Positions 18,853-28,202 of a stretch of DNA of 64,000 nucleotides are shown piece after piece. The notes under the pieces were generated by a model. The model was not told the DNA's origin. It searched no databases and worked only from the letters and a program-made list of their open reading frames with translations. Numbering within the stretch: the stretch's first letter is position 1; every line of letters begins with the position of its first letter. The position numbers and the translations under genes are program-made. Origin of the DNA: Cognatiyoonia sediminum (lineage in GTDB: Bacteria > Pseudomonadota > Alphaproteobacteria > Rhodobacterales > Rhodobacteraceae); NCBI RefSeq assembly GCF_900129845.1, contig NZ_FQXB01000003.1:186001-250000 (forward strand), in the 5' to 3' direction.

Positions 18853-20853
18853 CTAGACAGAATTTCGAATCCGAGCCAATTGATTTTGAAACTTCCCAAA
18901 CACTGGAACTTTATCAAAGGCCTTTTGCATCGCCTTGAGAGCGGCAGCGCCATCGCCAACCCGATAGGCAGACATGGCATAGTCACCTAACATCTTCGCA
19001 GGCGCCGCGTCCCAAGCAGCAGCTTGGCCCAATAGATCTGCTGCCTCTTGCTTCTTGCCCATTTCGGACAGCACTAATCCTAACTTATGTACGTAAAGTG
19101 GATTATCCTGCGAGAGTTTTGAGACGCCGCGCAGAATCCTCAACGCACCTTTTTGATCATCTGCAGCTAGCAAGACATCGGCCAGACGCATCGCGTAAAG
19201 GGGGTTGTCCGCCTGCTCCTCCGCAGCGGATTCAACCATCTTTCTTGCGTTCAAATCGCCTAGGTAGCACTGCACCAATCCTTTCATGGATTGATAGGCC
19301 AAAGCATGTTTGAACATGACCTCTTCCGGCACAGCGTCCAGCCTATCGCGCATTTTCTTCAACTGCGCCTGGTCATCTTTCAGACGTGACGCCTTCCCAT
19401 CCAGAACCAAAGAATGCCAGTCCAATGCGACAGATCGAAGATCCTTGCGCAGTTTCTTATTGATGACTTTACCCACCAAATACGTGCTGGAATTGTCCTC
19501 TGTGGCCTTGAGCCGAAGTTGCCTGAGAATTGGCCCGTCGAAGGGCAGAAAGTTATTTTGGTTGATCATGAAGTTGAGCAACAGATGAGTCCCAGCAAGG
19601 CAGACGTCTTGGCTCAGCGGCTTGAACAAGAAGGCTTCGCGAAAAGCGATACCCGCTTTACGCCGTTGTCCGCTAGAAGCGTAGCACACAACCTCGACAG
19701 ATCGCGCAGACACAAAATCATCAGGCCAAATATTTGGATTGGCCGCCGCAGCCCGCGCGTACCCTGCGGCCATACCCCACTTTTCTTCGTGAAGCTGGCT
19801 GACCGCATGAAACACATCAATGAAGGCGTTCTCCGACCCTTCATTCTTTATGGTCTCGAGAATTGCGCTTGCCGTGCCATATCCATCGGGGGTCGCCAAA
19901 TGAACCGCGACTCGAGAATAGGCATGGGCCATGTCGCTCGGTCCAAAATAACTTTCCGGCCTATTCAACAACCGATCCGCAGCCTTGGCGTTGGCAAGCG
20001 TCATCTCCGCGTCGCTCAGCACCTCTTTGAACCGTAACCGCTGCCGCCCGGAAATCCGTGCGGCCGCCGTACTATAGGCGCTCAGGATCGGGGCGATGAT
20101 GTTATCAACCTTCGACATGGCATAAAGCTCAAGGAAATCGCGCTGCTCTGGGTCCAACCCCTCCAAAGGTGCTATATCCCCGATAGCATTCAAATTCGGA
20201 AACTGCGCCTGCAATCGATCAATCGACGCTTGGCAATCGGAAAAGATCAGGGCAGTCTTCTCCGGCTCTTTCTCCAGATGCGCCTCGTAATACTCATCCG
20301 GCTCCACCTTCGACGGCCAGACCGTGTGCATCCACGGCTTGGTGTCTAAGATGTCCCCGCGCCGCAGGTGATAGGCAACGCTCCCCGCCTCGCCTTTCGA
20401 CAGGGTCTCATCCACCAGCGAACAGCGTTCTTTCAGAATATCGACCAATTCAATCTGATCGAAATAGCTGCGATAGGTGCCGCGCACCGCCTCGTCTTCT
20501 TCCCATGGGAACAGGACAATCTCGAACCCCTCTTCAACCAAAAGGTTCCCGCCATTCAACAGATGCCGCTTCAACCGCTTGGGGTTTTTGTCCGCAAGAA
20601 ACTTCCAAAGTGGTGCTGCATCCCGCCCCAGCTCGTCATAGCGGTCTTTCGATAAGAACCGCGAGGTCATCATCTGATCGGAAAACAGCTTTTCCGGATG
20701 CTCCATATTGATTGCGACGCTGTCTTTCGTCGGCCAATAAAAGAACGGCTCAACCCCAAACTGCTCCGCGATCTTGAAGCAGTTGAGCATCATCAACAGG
20801 CGCGCACCCAGCCCGTCCTTGCGGGAGCCTACGATGCACCCCGCCTTCGCCAT
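18853..20853 (-). CDS. Fucosyltransferase-like glycosyltransferase fused to TPR repeats
   Basis: A 666-residue protein. The N-terminal part (1-270) resembles NodZ/GT11-type fucosyltransferases: an N-terminal segment GSRKDGLGARLL and the motif HLRRGD at 162-167, which in those families contacts GDP-fucose. The middle (about 290-450) is helical with TPR-like pairs, and 530-660 contains clearer TPR units such as NPLYVHKLGLVLSEMGKKQEAADLL. Placement directly after fcl and gmd, which make GDP-L-fucose, strongly supports the call. It starts on the last base of the fcl stop. The acceptor glycan is unknown. Confidence 0.7.
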   Translation of the reverse strand: MAKAGCIVGSRKDGLGARLLMMLNCFKIAEQFGVEPFFYWPTKDSVAINMEHPEKLFSDQMMTSRFLSKDRYDELGRDAAPLWKFLADKNPKRLKRHLLNGGNLLVEEGFEIVLFPWEEDEAVRGTYRSYFDQIELVDILKERCSLVDETLSKGEAGSVAYHLRRGDILDTKPWMHTVWPSKVEPDEYYEAHLEKEPEKTALIFSDCQASIDRLQAQFPNLNAIGDIAPLEGLDPEQRDFLELYAMSKVDNIIAPILSAYSTAAARISGRQRLRFKEVLSDAEMTLANAKAADRLLNRPESYFGPSDMAHAYSRVAVHLATPDGYGTASAILETIKNEGSENAFIDVFHAVSQLHEEKWGMAAGYARAAAANPNIWPDDFVSARSVEVVCYASSGQRRKAGIAFREAFLFKPLSQDVCLAGTHLLLNFMINQNNFLPFDGPILRQLRLKATEDNSSTYLVGKVINKKLRKDLRSVALDWHSLVLDGKASRLKDDQAQLKKMRDRLDAVPEEVMFKHALAYQSMKGLVQCYLGDLNARKMVESAAEEQADNPLYAMRLADVLLAADDQKGALRILRGVSKLSQDNPLYVHKLGLVLSEMGKKQEAADLLGQAAAWDAAPAKMLGDYAMSAYRVGDGAAALKAMQKAFDKVPVFGKFQNQLARIRNSV

Positions 20854-21815
20854 TACGATGCGTGGCCCTTAAAGCTGTCCTGATGGTCCAAGAACCAGCG
20901 GTAGGTGTCCTGCAAGCCCTGCCCTAGCCCGATGCTGGCCTGCCAGCCCAAGGAACCGAGCCGTGACACATCCATCAGCTTGCGCGGCGTCCCGTCGGGC
21001 TTTGTCGTGTCCTGCGTGATCGCACCCTCATACCCAACTACACCCGCGATCATCTGCGCCAGTTCGGAAATGCTCACATCGGCGCCCGTGCCCACATTGA
21101 TATGCGACAGCATCGGGTCAGTGGCCCTAGCATAGTCCTCCGCACGCAACCCCATCACATGCAAGCTCGCCGCGGCCATATCCTCCACGTGCAAGAACTC
21201 TCGCCGCGGCGTGCCCGTGCCCCAGATCACGACCTCTGGCGCCCCAGCAACCTTCGCCTCATGGAATCGCCGGATCAGCGCGGGCAGCACATGGCTGGTC
21301 TCCAAATCAAAGTTGTCATGCGGGCCATAAAGGTTCGTCGGCATCACCGACCGATAGTCGCGGCTATATTCGCGGTTATAGCTTTCGCACATCTTGATCC
21401 CTGCGATCTTGGCAATCGCGTAGGGTTCATTCGTAGGCTCTAATGTACCGGTTAGTAACGCATCTTCCCGCATCGGCTGATCCGCCAACCGAGGGTAGAT
21501 ACAGGACGAGCCCAAGAACAACAGCTGCTGCACTCCGGCCTTATGCGCCTGATGGATCACATTCGACTGGATCATCAGGTTTTCGTAAATGAACTGCCCC
21601 GGATAACTGTTGTTGGCTTGAATGCCACCCACACGCGCGGCGGCAAGCACCACAGCATCAGGTTTCTGATCTTGCATAAACGCGGCCACAGCGGCCTGAT
21701 CGGTAAGGTCCAGCTCAGCATGGGTGCGGGCGATCACCTCATCCCCACGCGCGGCCAGCCCAGCCGCAATCGCGCGCCCCACCATTCCACGATGTCCGGC
21801 CACATAAACGCGCAT
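20853..21815 (-). CDS. fcl: GDP-L-fucose synthase
   Basis: A 320-residue SDR-fold epimerase/reductase. It has the NADP motif GHRGMVG at 7-13, SSCIYP near Ser104-Ser103, and the catalytic pair Tyr132-Lys136 in PYAIAK. It converts GDP-4-keto-6-deoxy-D-mannose, the product of Gmd, into GDP-L-fucose by epimerisation and reduction. It starts two bases after the gmd stop and overlaps the fucosyltransferase start by one base, so the three steps of fucose supply and use are co-translated. Confidence 0.95.
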   Translation of the reverse strand: MRVYVAGHRGMVGRAIAAGLAARGDEVIARTHAELDLTDQAAVAAFMQDQKPDAVVLAAARVGGIQANNSYPGQFIYENLMIQSNVIHQAHKAGVQQLLFLGSSCIYPRLADQPMREDALLTGTLEPTNEPYAIAKIAGIKMCESYNREYSRDYRSVMPTNLYGPHDNFDLETSHVLPALIRRFHEAKVAGAPEVVIWGTGTPRREFLHVEDMAAASLHVMGLRAEDYARATDPMLSHINVGTGADVSISELAQMIAGVVGYEGAITQDTTKPDGTPRKLMDVSRLGSLGWQASIGLGQGLQDTYRWFLDHQDSFKGHAS

Positions 21816-21817
21816 CT

Positions 21818-22939
21818 CTAATTCTCAATCGAGACAGGCATTTCCAACCCGTGCTCTTTCAACAAGGCGTGGCGCTTGGCGCTTTTGAGGTCCTCGGCCA
21901 CCATCTCTTTACACATCTCTTCGGCACTGATCGTCGGCTCCCACCCAAGCTCCTTCTTGGCCTTCGACGGATCGCCCAACAGCGTCTCAACTTCCGCAGG
22001 CCGGTAATAGCGCTGATCAATCCGCACGATTGCATCACCGACTTTCAGCGCAGGCGCATCATCGCCCTCCACACTGTCGACAATCGCAACCTCATCCAAC
22101 CCCTGCCCTTCGAACCGCAACCGGATGCCAAGCTCCAATGCGCTCCACGTGATAAAATCCCGCACCGAATGTTGTTTGCCCGAGGCGATGACAAAGTCAT
22201 CCGGCTGCTCCTGTTGCAGCATCAACCACTGCATCTGCACATAGTCTTTCGCGTGCCCCCAATCGCGCAGCGCGTCGATGTTGCCCATATACAGGCAGTC
22301 TTCCAAACCCTGCGCGATATTCGCCAAGCCCCGCGTGATCTTACGGGTCACAAACGTCTCCCCCCGCCGCGGACTTTCGTGGTTAAACAGGATGCCATTG
22401 CAGGCATACATGCCATAGGCCTCGCGATAGTTCACAACCGTCCAATAGGCATAAAGCTTCGCAATGGCGTAAGGCGACCGAGGATAAAACGGCGTCTTCT
22501 CCGTCTGCGGCGTTTCTTGCACCAACCCATACAGCTCTGAGGTCGAGGCTTGATAAAACCGCGTCCGTTCCTCAAAGCCCAGAAACCGAATGGCTTCCAG
22601 CAACCGCAAAGTCCCTATCGCATCCACATCCGCCGTGTATTCAGGCGCCTCAAAGCTGACGGCAACGTGGCTCTGCGCCCCAAGGTTATACACCTCATCC
22701 GGCTCCACTTCGCGCAGGATACGCGTCAGGTTCAGCGTGTCGGTCAAATCGCCATAGTGCAGCTTCAGCCGAGGCGACGGATTGTGCGGATCTTCGTAAA
22801 CATGATCAATCCGCTGCGTGTTGAACGAAGACGCGCGACGCTTGATACCATGCACCTCATAGCCCTTTTCCAAGAGCAACTCCGTCAGGAACGATCCGTC
22901 CTGCCCCGTGATGCCTGTGATCAATGCTCTCTTTGACAT
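21818..22939 (-). CDS. gmd: GDP-mannose 4,6-dehydratase
   Basis: A 373-residue SDR enzyme beginning MSKRALITG, with GITGQDG at 9-15, [14 protein letters not shown] and the active-site [10 protein letters not shown]. It dehydrates GDP-D-mannose to the 4-keto-6-deoxy intermediate. Length and motifs match the Gmd family. I prefer this ATG to one 24 bases upstream because it gives the standard N-terminus. The mannose supply genes (manB/manC) are not in the window. Confidence 0.96.
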   Translation of the reverse strand: MSKRALITGITGQDGSFLTELLLEKGYEVHGIKRRASSFNTQRIDHVYEDPHNPSPRLKLHYGDLTDTLNLTRILREVEPDEVYNLGAQSHVAVSFEAPEYTADVDAIGTLRLLEAIRFLGFEERTRFYQASTSELYGLVQETPQTEKTPFYPRSPYAIAKLYAYWTVVNYREAYGMYACNGILFNHESPRRGETFVTRKITRGLANIAQGLEDCLYMGNIDALRDWGHAKDYVQMQWLMLQQEQPDDFVIASGKQHSVRDFITWSALELGIRLRFEGQGLDEVAIVDSVEGDDAPALKVGDAIVRIDQRYYRPAEVETLLGDPSKAKKELGWEPTISAEEMCKEMVAEDLKSAKRHALLKEHGLEMPVSIEN

Positions 22940-22978
22940 GCTCTTTTCCACTCTTCGGACCAAATCACGGTGTTTGGC

Positions 22979-23596
22979 CTAGTCCTTTAATTTGCTCACC
23001 GCTATCTGAGCGCCAGCCATCATCTTGAACCGATAGTGTGCCGGGAGCCGCCCAACAAAGGTATTCAACGCTCGAATAACGCCATCGCCCCACCAACCGC
23101 GCTGATGATAGTCATCCATCATCACGACACCGCCGACCTTCAATTTCGGATGCAAGGCTTCCAAATCGGACAGCACACCTTCATAGGTATGGTCACCATC
23201 GACATAGGCAAAATCAATCGCGCCCCCGTCGAATGTCGCCAACGCAGGAACCGAAAAGTCCCGTAGGATCGAAACCGACCCAGAAGCGATCTGTTGCGCA
23301 AATTTTTCTGCCACATGGTCGTGAATACGATCCATGCGCGCCTTGTCTTGAGCCCCCGCCAATGAGGCACCGCCTGCGGCATCATCCTGAACAGCCCAAG
23401 GGTCAATCAAGTAAAGATGCTTTGGCCGCAACTCTTCAACCAAGATGGTCGAAAACTCTCCCTTCCAGACACCGATCTCAACACAAACTGCTTCCTTCGG
23501 CATTTTTTTGAGCATGTCGCGTCGCAGCGCATCCTTCTTCTCGCGCTGCCGCGCCTGACGCGCGCGACGCTCTTCTTTGGTCATGTCCTGTGTCAT
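22979..23596 (-). CDS. Class I SAM-dependent methyltransferase
   Basis: About 205 residues. A basic helix rich in Arg/Lys (about 5-30) is followed by a methyltransferase fold: CVEIGVWKGEF (SAM motif I), LYLIDPWAV (motif II) and FAYVDGDHTYEGVLSDL, typical of the Methyltransf_24 family that often modifies glycans or their carriers. I start at MTQDMTKEE, whose ATG overlaps the stop of the upstream glycosyltransferase gene (ATGA). The exact acceptor is unknown. Confidence 0.8.
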   Translation of the reverse strand: MTQDMTKEERRARQARQREKKDALRRDMLKKMPKEAVCVEIGVWKGEFSTILVEELRPKHLYLIDPWAVQDDAAGGASLAGAQDKARMDRIHDHVAEKFAQQIASGSVSILRDFSVPALATFDGGAIDFAYVDGDHTYEGVLSDLEALHPKLKVGGVVMMDDYHQRGWWGDGVIRALNTFVGRLPAHYRFKMMAGAQIAVSKLKD

Positions 23597-24600
23597 AGCG
23601 CCTGTGCTTTCTCTTTTGAGCCATATAGGGTCGCCACAAAATCCGACCATTCCGGACGCGCCTTCAGCTCTGCCGCCTTCGCCCGATGCCAATCGCAAGC
23701 GTCTTCATGCAGCTTGCGCAAAGTCGTATCGGCCATCATCTCATCCTTAACGGCCTGCATGCCGGACATGTGCCGAAGAATGCTATCGTCTCTCTCATGG
23801 TTGTGGTTTAGCTGCTGCCAGTATTCCAATCCTTGATCTTGCCCCACATGATTGGTCCTGCCGCGATCACGCTTTACAAGGAAGCTATCTGTCGTCCGCA
23901 CGGCATAGTGATGCACTCGGGCGAATCTATGCCCAAAGCCGCGCCAAATCTTCCAATCTACATCTGCAGCTTGTGTCGTCTGCCCCGCAGCATCGCGCCA
24001 AACAACCCCCTCATAAGGAGCCTCCGGGTTCGGAGCCTCGTCTGGATTGATCCTCGGTCGATGCGCTTTATAGCGGTGAAATTTACCGTTATTCCGAAAT
24101 AAGGTTTTGAACGCGCGCGTCTTGTAATGCGGAAATTGATGCTCTCCAGTTGATTGCAAGAACAGCTCTGGCACAGGCTTATCTTCAAAGTCGTCTATCC
24201 CGCCATGGCCAAACATCTTCCAAGCAATCGAGATGGCGTCCGACGGACCAGAAGCATCGACCAGCTCACGGATTGATCCAGACGGTAAACGCACGTTGAT
24301 ATACTCATCAACGTCCAAACTCATCACCCAATCCCCCGCATGAAAGCTCGGATGCTTCATGGACAGGCTATGAGCACGATTTTGTGGCGTAGCGCGCGGA
24401 CCCAACCGATTGCGCTCATGGTGGGCAAACCCCAAAGCCTGCAATCGGTCACCGATCAGGTCGGTCCCGTCAGAACAATCATTGGTATAAATCAGAATAT
24501 CATCAAAACCGATAGACCGATTATAGGCCACCCAATCCAACATGAACGGGCCCTCGTTCTTCATCGTAGTGACAATCAAAAATGTTTCTTGTTCCGCCAT
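23593..24600 (-). CDS. Glycosyltransferase family 2-type (copy 1)
   Basis: A 335-residue protein of the Glyco_tranf_2_4/GT92-like class. It begins with VTTMKNEGPFMLDWVAYNRSIGFDDILIYTNDCSDGTD in spirit; key parts are TMKNEGPF, NDCSDGTD and the metal-binding LDVDEYINV near residue 100. A C-terminal segment KRDRGRTNHVGQDQ is shared with the paralogue at 26285-27313. The two were probably produced by duplication. Sugar and acceptor are unknown. Confidence 0.8.
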   Translation of the reverse strand: MAEQETFLIVTTMKNEGPFMLDWVAYNRSIGFDDILIYTNDCSDGTDLIGDRLQALGFAHHERNRLGPRATPQNRAHSLSMKHPSFHAGDWVMSLDVDEYINVRLPSGSIRELVDASGPSDAISIAWKMFGHGGIDDFEDKPVPELFLQSTGEHQFPHYKTRAFKTLFRNNGKFHRYKAHRPRINPDEAPNPEAPYEGVVWRDAAGQTTQAADVDWKIWRGFGHRFARVHHYAVRTTDSFLVKRDRGRTNHVGQDQGLEYWQQLNHNHERDDSILRHMSGMQAVKDEMMADTTLRKLHEDACDWHRAKAAELKARPEWSDFVATLYGSKEKAQAL

Positions 24601-24613
24601 TCAGCCGTCTCGC

Positions 24614-25561
24614 CTATCCAAACAAATCCACAATCTGCCGCAGCTCCTGCACGACCTTTTCCGGCGCCACCTGCGCCCTCATATCCGCCATACGGTCCAA
24701 ACCCATCTGCCATTCCGCTGATCCAAAGGCCTCGCGTGCATGCTCAATCCCAGCACGCACAGAATTGGGGGAAGGATCAGGGATCAGAAAGGGATAGTCC
24801 TCCCCCAGGTAGTAAGTCGCGTCATGCACCTGCGTGTTGACCAGAACATTTGCTCCGACCACAGCAGCGTTAAAGCCCTTGGTGAAAGGCTTGGTCGGTA
24901 AAATTCCAAAGCTCCTCTTTGGGAACGGCTTGCGCACCGTGACGTGAAGGTTTGATTTAGGCAAAGCGTTCAAAAACCCATCTAACTCTGTCGGCTCATA
25001 GTCTGGGATCGACATGTCGTCAGGAAAAGCGGACCGATCCGCAATGTTCTCTAACATCCCGAAATAACCCAGCTGAAAATTGTCAATCTCGCGCGCGGAG
25101 ATCTCTCCCAACCGTGGGTCCGCATGATGCCGCAAATGGCGGACTTGCGTGCCAGGAAGAGGTTTCAGTCCATTGAGGTTTTGAACCAGCTCCGCCTCAG
25201 CAAAGCGCGACGCGACGATGTGAACATCAAAGAACCCTTTCTCAAGCGGCCCAACGACAATGTCTAAATGATCAACACATATACCCGCGGCTACTTTGCG
25301 AATCTCAGCTCTGGTATCTGGCCCAATATTGGAGGCGGCCGATTTATGGAAAATCACAACCGCTCCTCGGCACGCGTCGATTAATTCCCGGACCTTGTGC
25401 CTGCGATCCTCTCGCGGAACAAAGGCTGTTTGAACATCATATTGGTCCGATGGCAACATATCAGCAGCCATTTGGCTCAGCTGATCGACACGCATCATCT
25501 TTCCACCCATGTGGATCTGCCCGCGCCTGTAAGCGAAAACGATTTTACAGCTCCTCGGCAT
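24614..25561 (-). CDS. Uncharacterised glycan-operon protein, possibly a GT-B glycosyltransferase
   Basis: A 315-residue soluble protein that I do not recognise with confidence. The N-terminal half is of mixed alpha/beta type, with IFHKSAASNIGPDT and a VDHLDIVVGPL segment. The C-terminal part has KPFTKGFNAAVVGANVLVN followed by YLGEDYPFLI, a pattern seen where GT-B enzymes bind the nucleotide sugar. Its place between glycosyltransferase and SGNH-like genes in a tight operon fits a role in glycan assembly. No catalytic residue can be named. Confidence 0.5.
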   Translation of the reverse strand: MPRSCKIVFAYRRGQIHMGGKMMRVDQLSQMAADMLPSDQYDVQTAFVPREDRRHKVRELIDACRGAVVIFHKSAASNIGPDTRAEIRKVAAGICVDHLDIVVGPLEKGFFDVHIVASRFAEAELVQNLNGLKPLPGTQVRHLRHHADPRLGEISAREIDNFQLGYFGMLENIADRSAFPDDMSIPDYEPTELDGFLNALPKSNLHVTVRKPFPKRSFGILPTKPFTKGFNAAVVGANVLVNTQVHDATYYLGEDYPFLIPDPSPNSVRAGIEHAREAFGSAEWQMGLDRMADMRAQVAPEKVVQELRQIVDLFG

Positions 25562-25562
25562 C

Positions 25563-26288
25563 TTAAGCCGCCCGCCTTACAAAGCGAAATGCCGATTGCA
25601 CCTCGTCTCTATAGGCCTGCCGCAAGGCAAATGAGTCGATCAAATGCACATCCAGATGCGGCGCGACAAACTCTGGCTTGGCCAGACCCTCGTCGCTCGG
25701 TGACATCGTCAAATCACGTATATCGAAAAATGGGATCGTCTCTCGTCGGCAGATCTGCTGCAAGATAGACTGCGCTATCACATTCCGCTCCGCATGTTGC
25801 TGGACAGAAACCAACGGCGCAATGGACCGAAAGGCAATGCGAAAATCAGATCGCGTTGGAAACGACTTGATCGTTGTCCGACGGATATAGGACTTTAGTC
25901 GTTCCTCTGAGATCAGCGTCGAAGGGTTCAACCCCTTTACTACAAAGCTCAATCCAAAGGACTGAGCATGGGAAATGAAAGCCTCATAGCGCTCCGTCAA
26001 CCATGGCTCAAATTCAAGTGGACCCTTGGTCATGGTTGCAAAATAGAACCCTACTTCGGCATCCACCTGTCCAAGATTAAAACACACACGCTTAGGCCCA
26101 ACCTTTGCGCACGCATCCGCAAAGGCGGCACTCAGCTGTCGACGAGATGTCTTTCGCGCGAACCCTGCTGCCGTTGCACCGGCTTTCCAAACAAGATGGC
26201 TGTATTTCCTTACATCATCATCTTGGCCGCCCTCGAACACGTTGTATTCAAAAGGCCGCACGTGTGAATCGCCGCAAAAGATCATCAT
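25563..26288 (-). CDS. SGNH-like protein of the glycan operon
   Basis: About 241 residues starting MMIFCGDSHVRPF. GDSH at the N-terminus fits the nucleophile block of SGNH enzymes, NLGQVDAEV (about residue 90) may serve as a later block, and LDVHLID near the C-terminus could supply Asp and His. So it may be a glycan O-acyl esterase or transferase, although similarity outside these short motifs is weak. The ATG overlaps the stop of the upstream glycosyltransferase (ATGATGAT), arguing for coupled translation and for this start over one 81 bases upstream. Confidence 0.6.
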   Translation of the reverse strand: MMIFCGDSHVRPFEYNVFEGGQDDDVRKYSHLVWKAGATAAGFARKTSRRQLSAAFADACAKVGPKRVCFNLGQVDAEVGFYFATMTKGPLEFEPWLTERYEAFISHAQSFGLSFVVKGLNPSTLISEERLKSYIRRTTIKSFPTRSDFRIAFRSIAPLVSVQQHAERNVIAQSILQQICRRETIPFFDIRDLTMSPSDEGLAKPEFVAPHLDVHLIDSFALRQAYRDEVQSAFRFVRRAA

Positions 26289-27313
26289 GCGCTGACCCCT
26301 CCCCCGGCTTTGGTCGACGCCGCTCGATGGGTCAAATTCGCTTTCAGAAAATCGCGGAACTCTTGCCAATCATCCCGCGCACGCAATTCTGAAATTTTGG
26401 CCTTGTGCCATGCGACCGCCGCTTCGTGCAATTCCGACAAAGCAGGATCGGCCATCAACTCCAACCGCACGATTTCCGCACGCTCAACTGCTGGTAAGAT
26501 CGTACGATCCTCACAAAGGTTGGCATTCATGTTGTTCCAATAGGTCTCAGCCTGATCATGGTTCACATGATTGGTCTTCCCTCGATCACGCTTGACCAAG
26601 AACCCATCAACGGACCGCACCACATAGTGATGCAGGCGTGCAAACTCATGCCCAAAGCCCGGACGCGCCCGCCAGGATACAGTCTCGTAGGGCATCAGCT
26701 GACCGGACCCATCGCTCCACCGAAGGCGTGGCGCAATGTCATCTGAGGCACCCTTGGGCCGATGCGGGCCATATCGCGGGAACGTCCCATTGTTGCGGGT
26801 GATTGATTTGAACCCCTGCGCGACCCCCGAATAGGGCGTTACCTCATCATCGCACATGAAAAACTGCTGCGTGACAGGTCTGTCTTCAAAGGTTTCGATT
26901 CCGCCGCATCCAAACAGCTTCCAAGCGAATGAGGCGACGTCAATCGGGCCGCCAGACACCTCTTCCAACTTGGCGATAAGCTCCGGAACGCCCGCTCCTA
27001 AAATCCGGATATTTAAAAATTCATCTACATCTAGGCAAAACGTCCAACCCGCCCGCTTAAACGCTTTGTGTCGCCGGACCCGACGCAACATCTGGTTTTG
27101 CGGACTGCCGCCCGGCGCAACCGCATTGTCGACGTGGATCGCGACACCAAGTTCGGTCAACCGCTCTGCGATTGCGTCAGTCCCGTCGGTACAATCGTTC
27201 GTAAATATCAAAAACTGATCGACACCCAAGGATTTATGATAGGCTACCCATTCCAGCATATAGGGGCCTTCGTTCTTCATCGTCGTGTAGATCAGGATCG
27301 GATCGCCAGCCAT
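26285..27313 (-). CDS. Glycosyltransferase family 2-type (copy 2)
   Basis: A 342-residue paralogue of the protein at 23593-24600. It shares TMKNEGPYMLEWVAYHKSLG, NDCTDGTD, the metal motif LDVDEFLNI and KRDRGKTNHVNHDQA. GAGGTGATTTG precedes the chosen ATG at MAGDPILIY, which lies five bases after the FkbM stop. The longer frame adds 13 residues without a ribosome binding site. Donor and acceptor are unknown. Confidence 0.8.
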   Translation of the reverse strand: MAGDPILIYTTMKNEGPYMLEWVAYHKSLGVDQFLIFTNDCTDGTDAIAERLTELGVAIHVDNAVAPGGSPQNQMLRRVRRHKAFKRAGWTFCLDVDEFLNIRILGAGVPELIAKLEEVSGGPIDVASFAWKLFGCGGIETFEDRPVTQQFFMCDDEVTPYSGVAQGFKSITRNNGTFPRYGPHRPKGASDDIAPRLRWSDGSGQLMPYETVSWRARPGFGHEFARLHHYVVRSVDGFLVKRDRGKTNHVNHDQAETYWNNMNANLCEDRTILPAVERAEIVRLELMADPALSELHEAAVAWHKAKISELRARDDWQEFRDFLKANLTHRAASTKAGGGVSA

Positions 27314-27317
27314 CAAA

Positions 27318-28121
27318 TCACCTCGACAACGGATCTGACGGCCGGGGCGCAAACGGGAAAAGCCAGAGGTTTAGGTCCGGCCGGTTTCTCATATTCGGCT
27401 CATCCAATTCGGTAGGATACCAAGTGTTTGAAGCGGACCGGTCCACAAGCTCTGTCCGAATGAATGACGCTTCTAGCAAACCCGGCGTTACATAGTTTTC
27501 AATCTGTACCAACGGCCGCGCATTATTGGCATGCACATGGAACAGGGTGAAATGCCGGTTCAATTTTTCCATAACGACTTTGAATACCGGCGCAAATCTT
27601 GGGCGCGCAATTCGAGCCAGCCCATGGAATTCTACATAGATCTGATCAAACTTTGCTAAGACCGTTTCGGGCATGGTCGAGAACACATCCCACTCCGACC
27701 CTTCGACATCCATCTTCAGAATGGCACCATCAAGGTTTATCCCAAATCGCTCAGCGTGCGACTCAACAGTGAACAGCTTTTCTTCCGGCCGATCCCGACC
27801 AGCAACGCCTTCCTTATGAAAGATCAGGTTGTCGTGCACCACCGGCGCGCCGTCGATCGTGTGATCGAACTGCCAGACTTTGAACCCCGCTTCTGCCATT
27901 TCCAGATCGAAACTGACTTCGTTCGAAATGCCATAACTCAAAATAGCTTGCTTCGGATGCAATTGATCAGCGGCGACATAGCCTCCGTCCCCGCGGCGTC
28001 CGATGCGGAACTTATCGAGATCAATGTCCCATGGTGTTAGCAACGCCAACAGCTCAAAAATTCTATCATGATCGGTCGCGTCTTTCGACGCACCGGCACT
28101 GCCCATGTGTTTTTCGGTCAT
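27318..28121 (-). CDS. FkbM-family methyltransferase
   Basis: A 267-residue protein with features of the FkbM/Methyltransf_21 family: DGGYVAADQL, LSYGISNEVSFDLEMAEAGFKVWQFD (glycine motif region), ILKMDVEGSEWDVF with its DVEG segment, and IYVEFHG. FkbM-like enzymes O-methylate small molecules and sugars; in glycan operons they usually cap or decorate residues. It is the first gene of the nine-gene minus-strand operon that ends at the terminator near 18813. Confidence 0.82.
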   Translation of the reverse strand: MTEKHMGSAGASKDATDHDRIFELLALLTPWDIDLDKFRIGRRGDGGYVAADQLHPKQAILSYGISNEVSFDLEMAEAGFKVWQFDHTIDGAPVVHDNLIFHKEGVAGRDRPEEKLFTVESHAERFGINLDGAILKMDVEGSEWDVFSTMPETVLAKFDQIYVEFHGLARIARPRFAPVFKVVMEKLNRHFTLFHVHANNARPLVQIENYVTPGLLEASFIRTELVDRSASNTWYPTELDEPNMRNRPDLNLWLFPFAPRPSDPLSR

Positions 28122-28202
28122 AACTGCCCGTTTTTTTTGCCGACACTACCAATGTCGCGGCAAAACAAAAGCCCTAGAACGTTCAGCTATTTGCAGTTGT
28201 TC

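Noticed and set aside
21851-22540. A 229-residue open frame on the plus strand
   Set aside because: It is the shadow of gmd on the opposite strand and has skewed, His/Arg-rich composition without family features.
28131-28170. T-run and inverted repeat between rep and the FkbM gene, considered as a terminator
   Set aside because: The T-run precedes the stem on the plus strand and an A-run follows it on the minus strand, so neither direction gives a proper intrinsic terminator; the stem also has a bulge.
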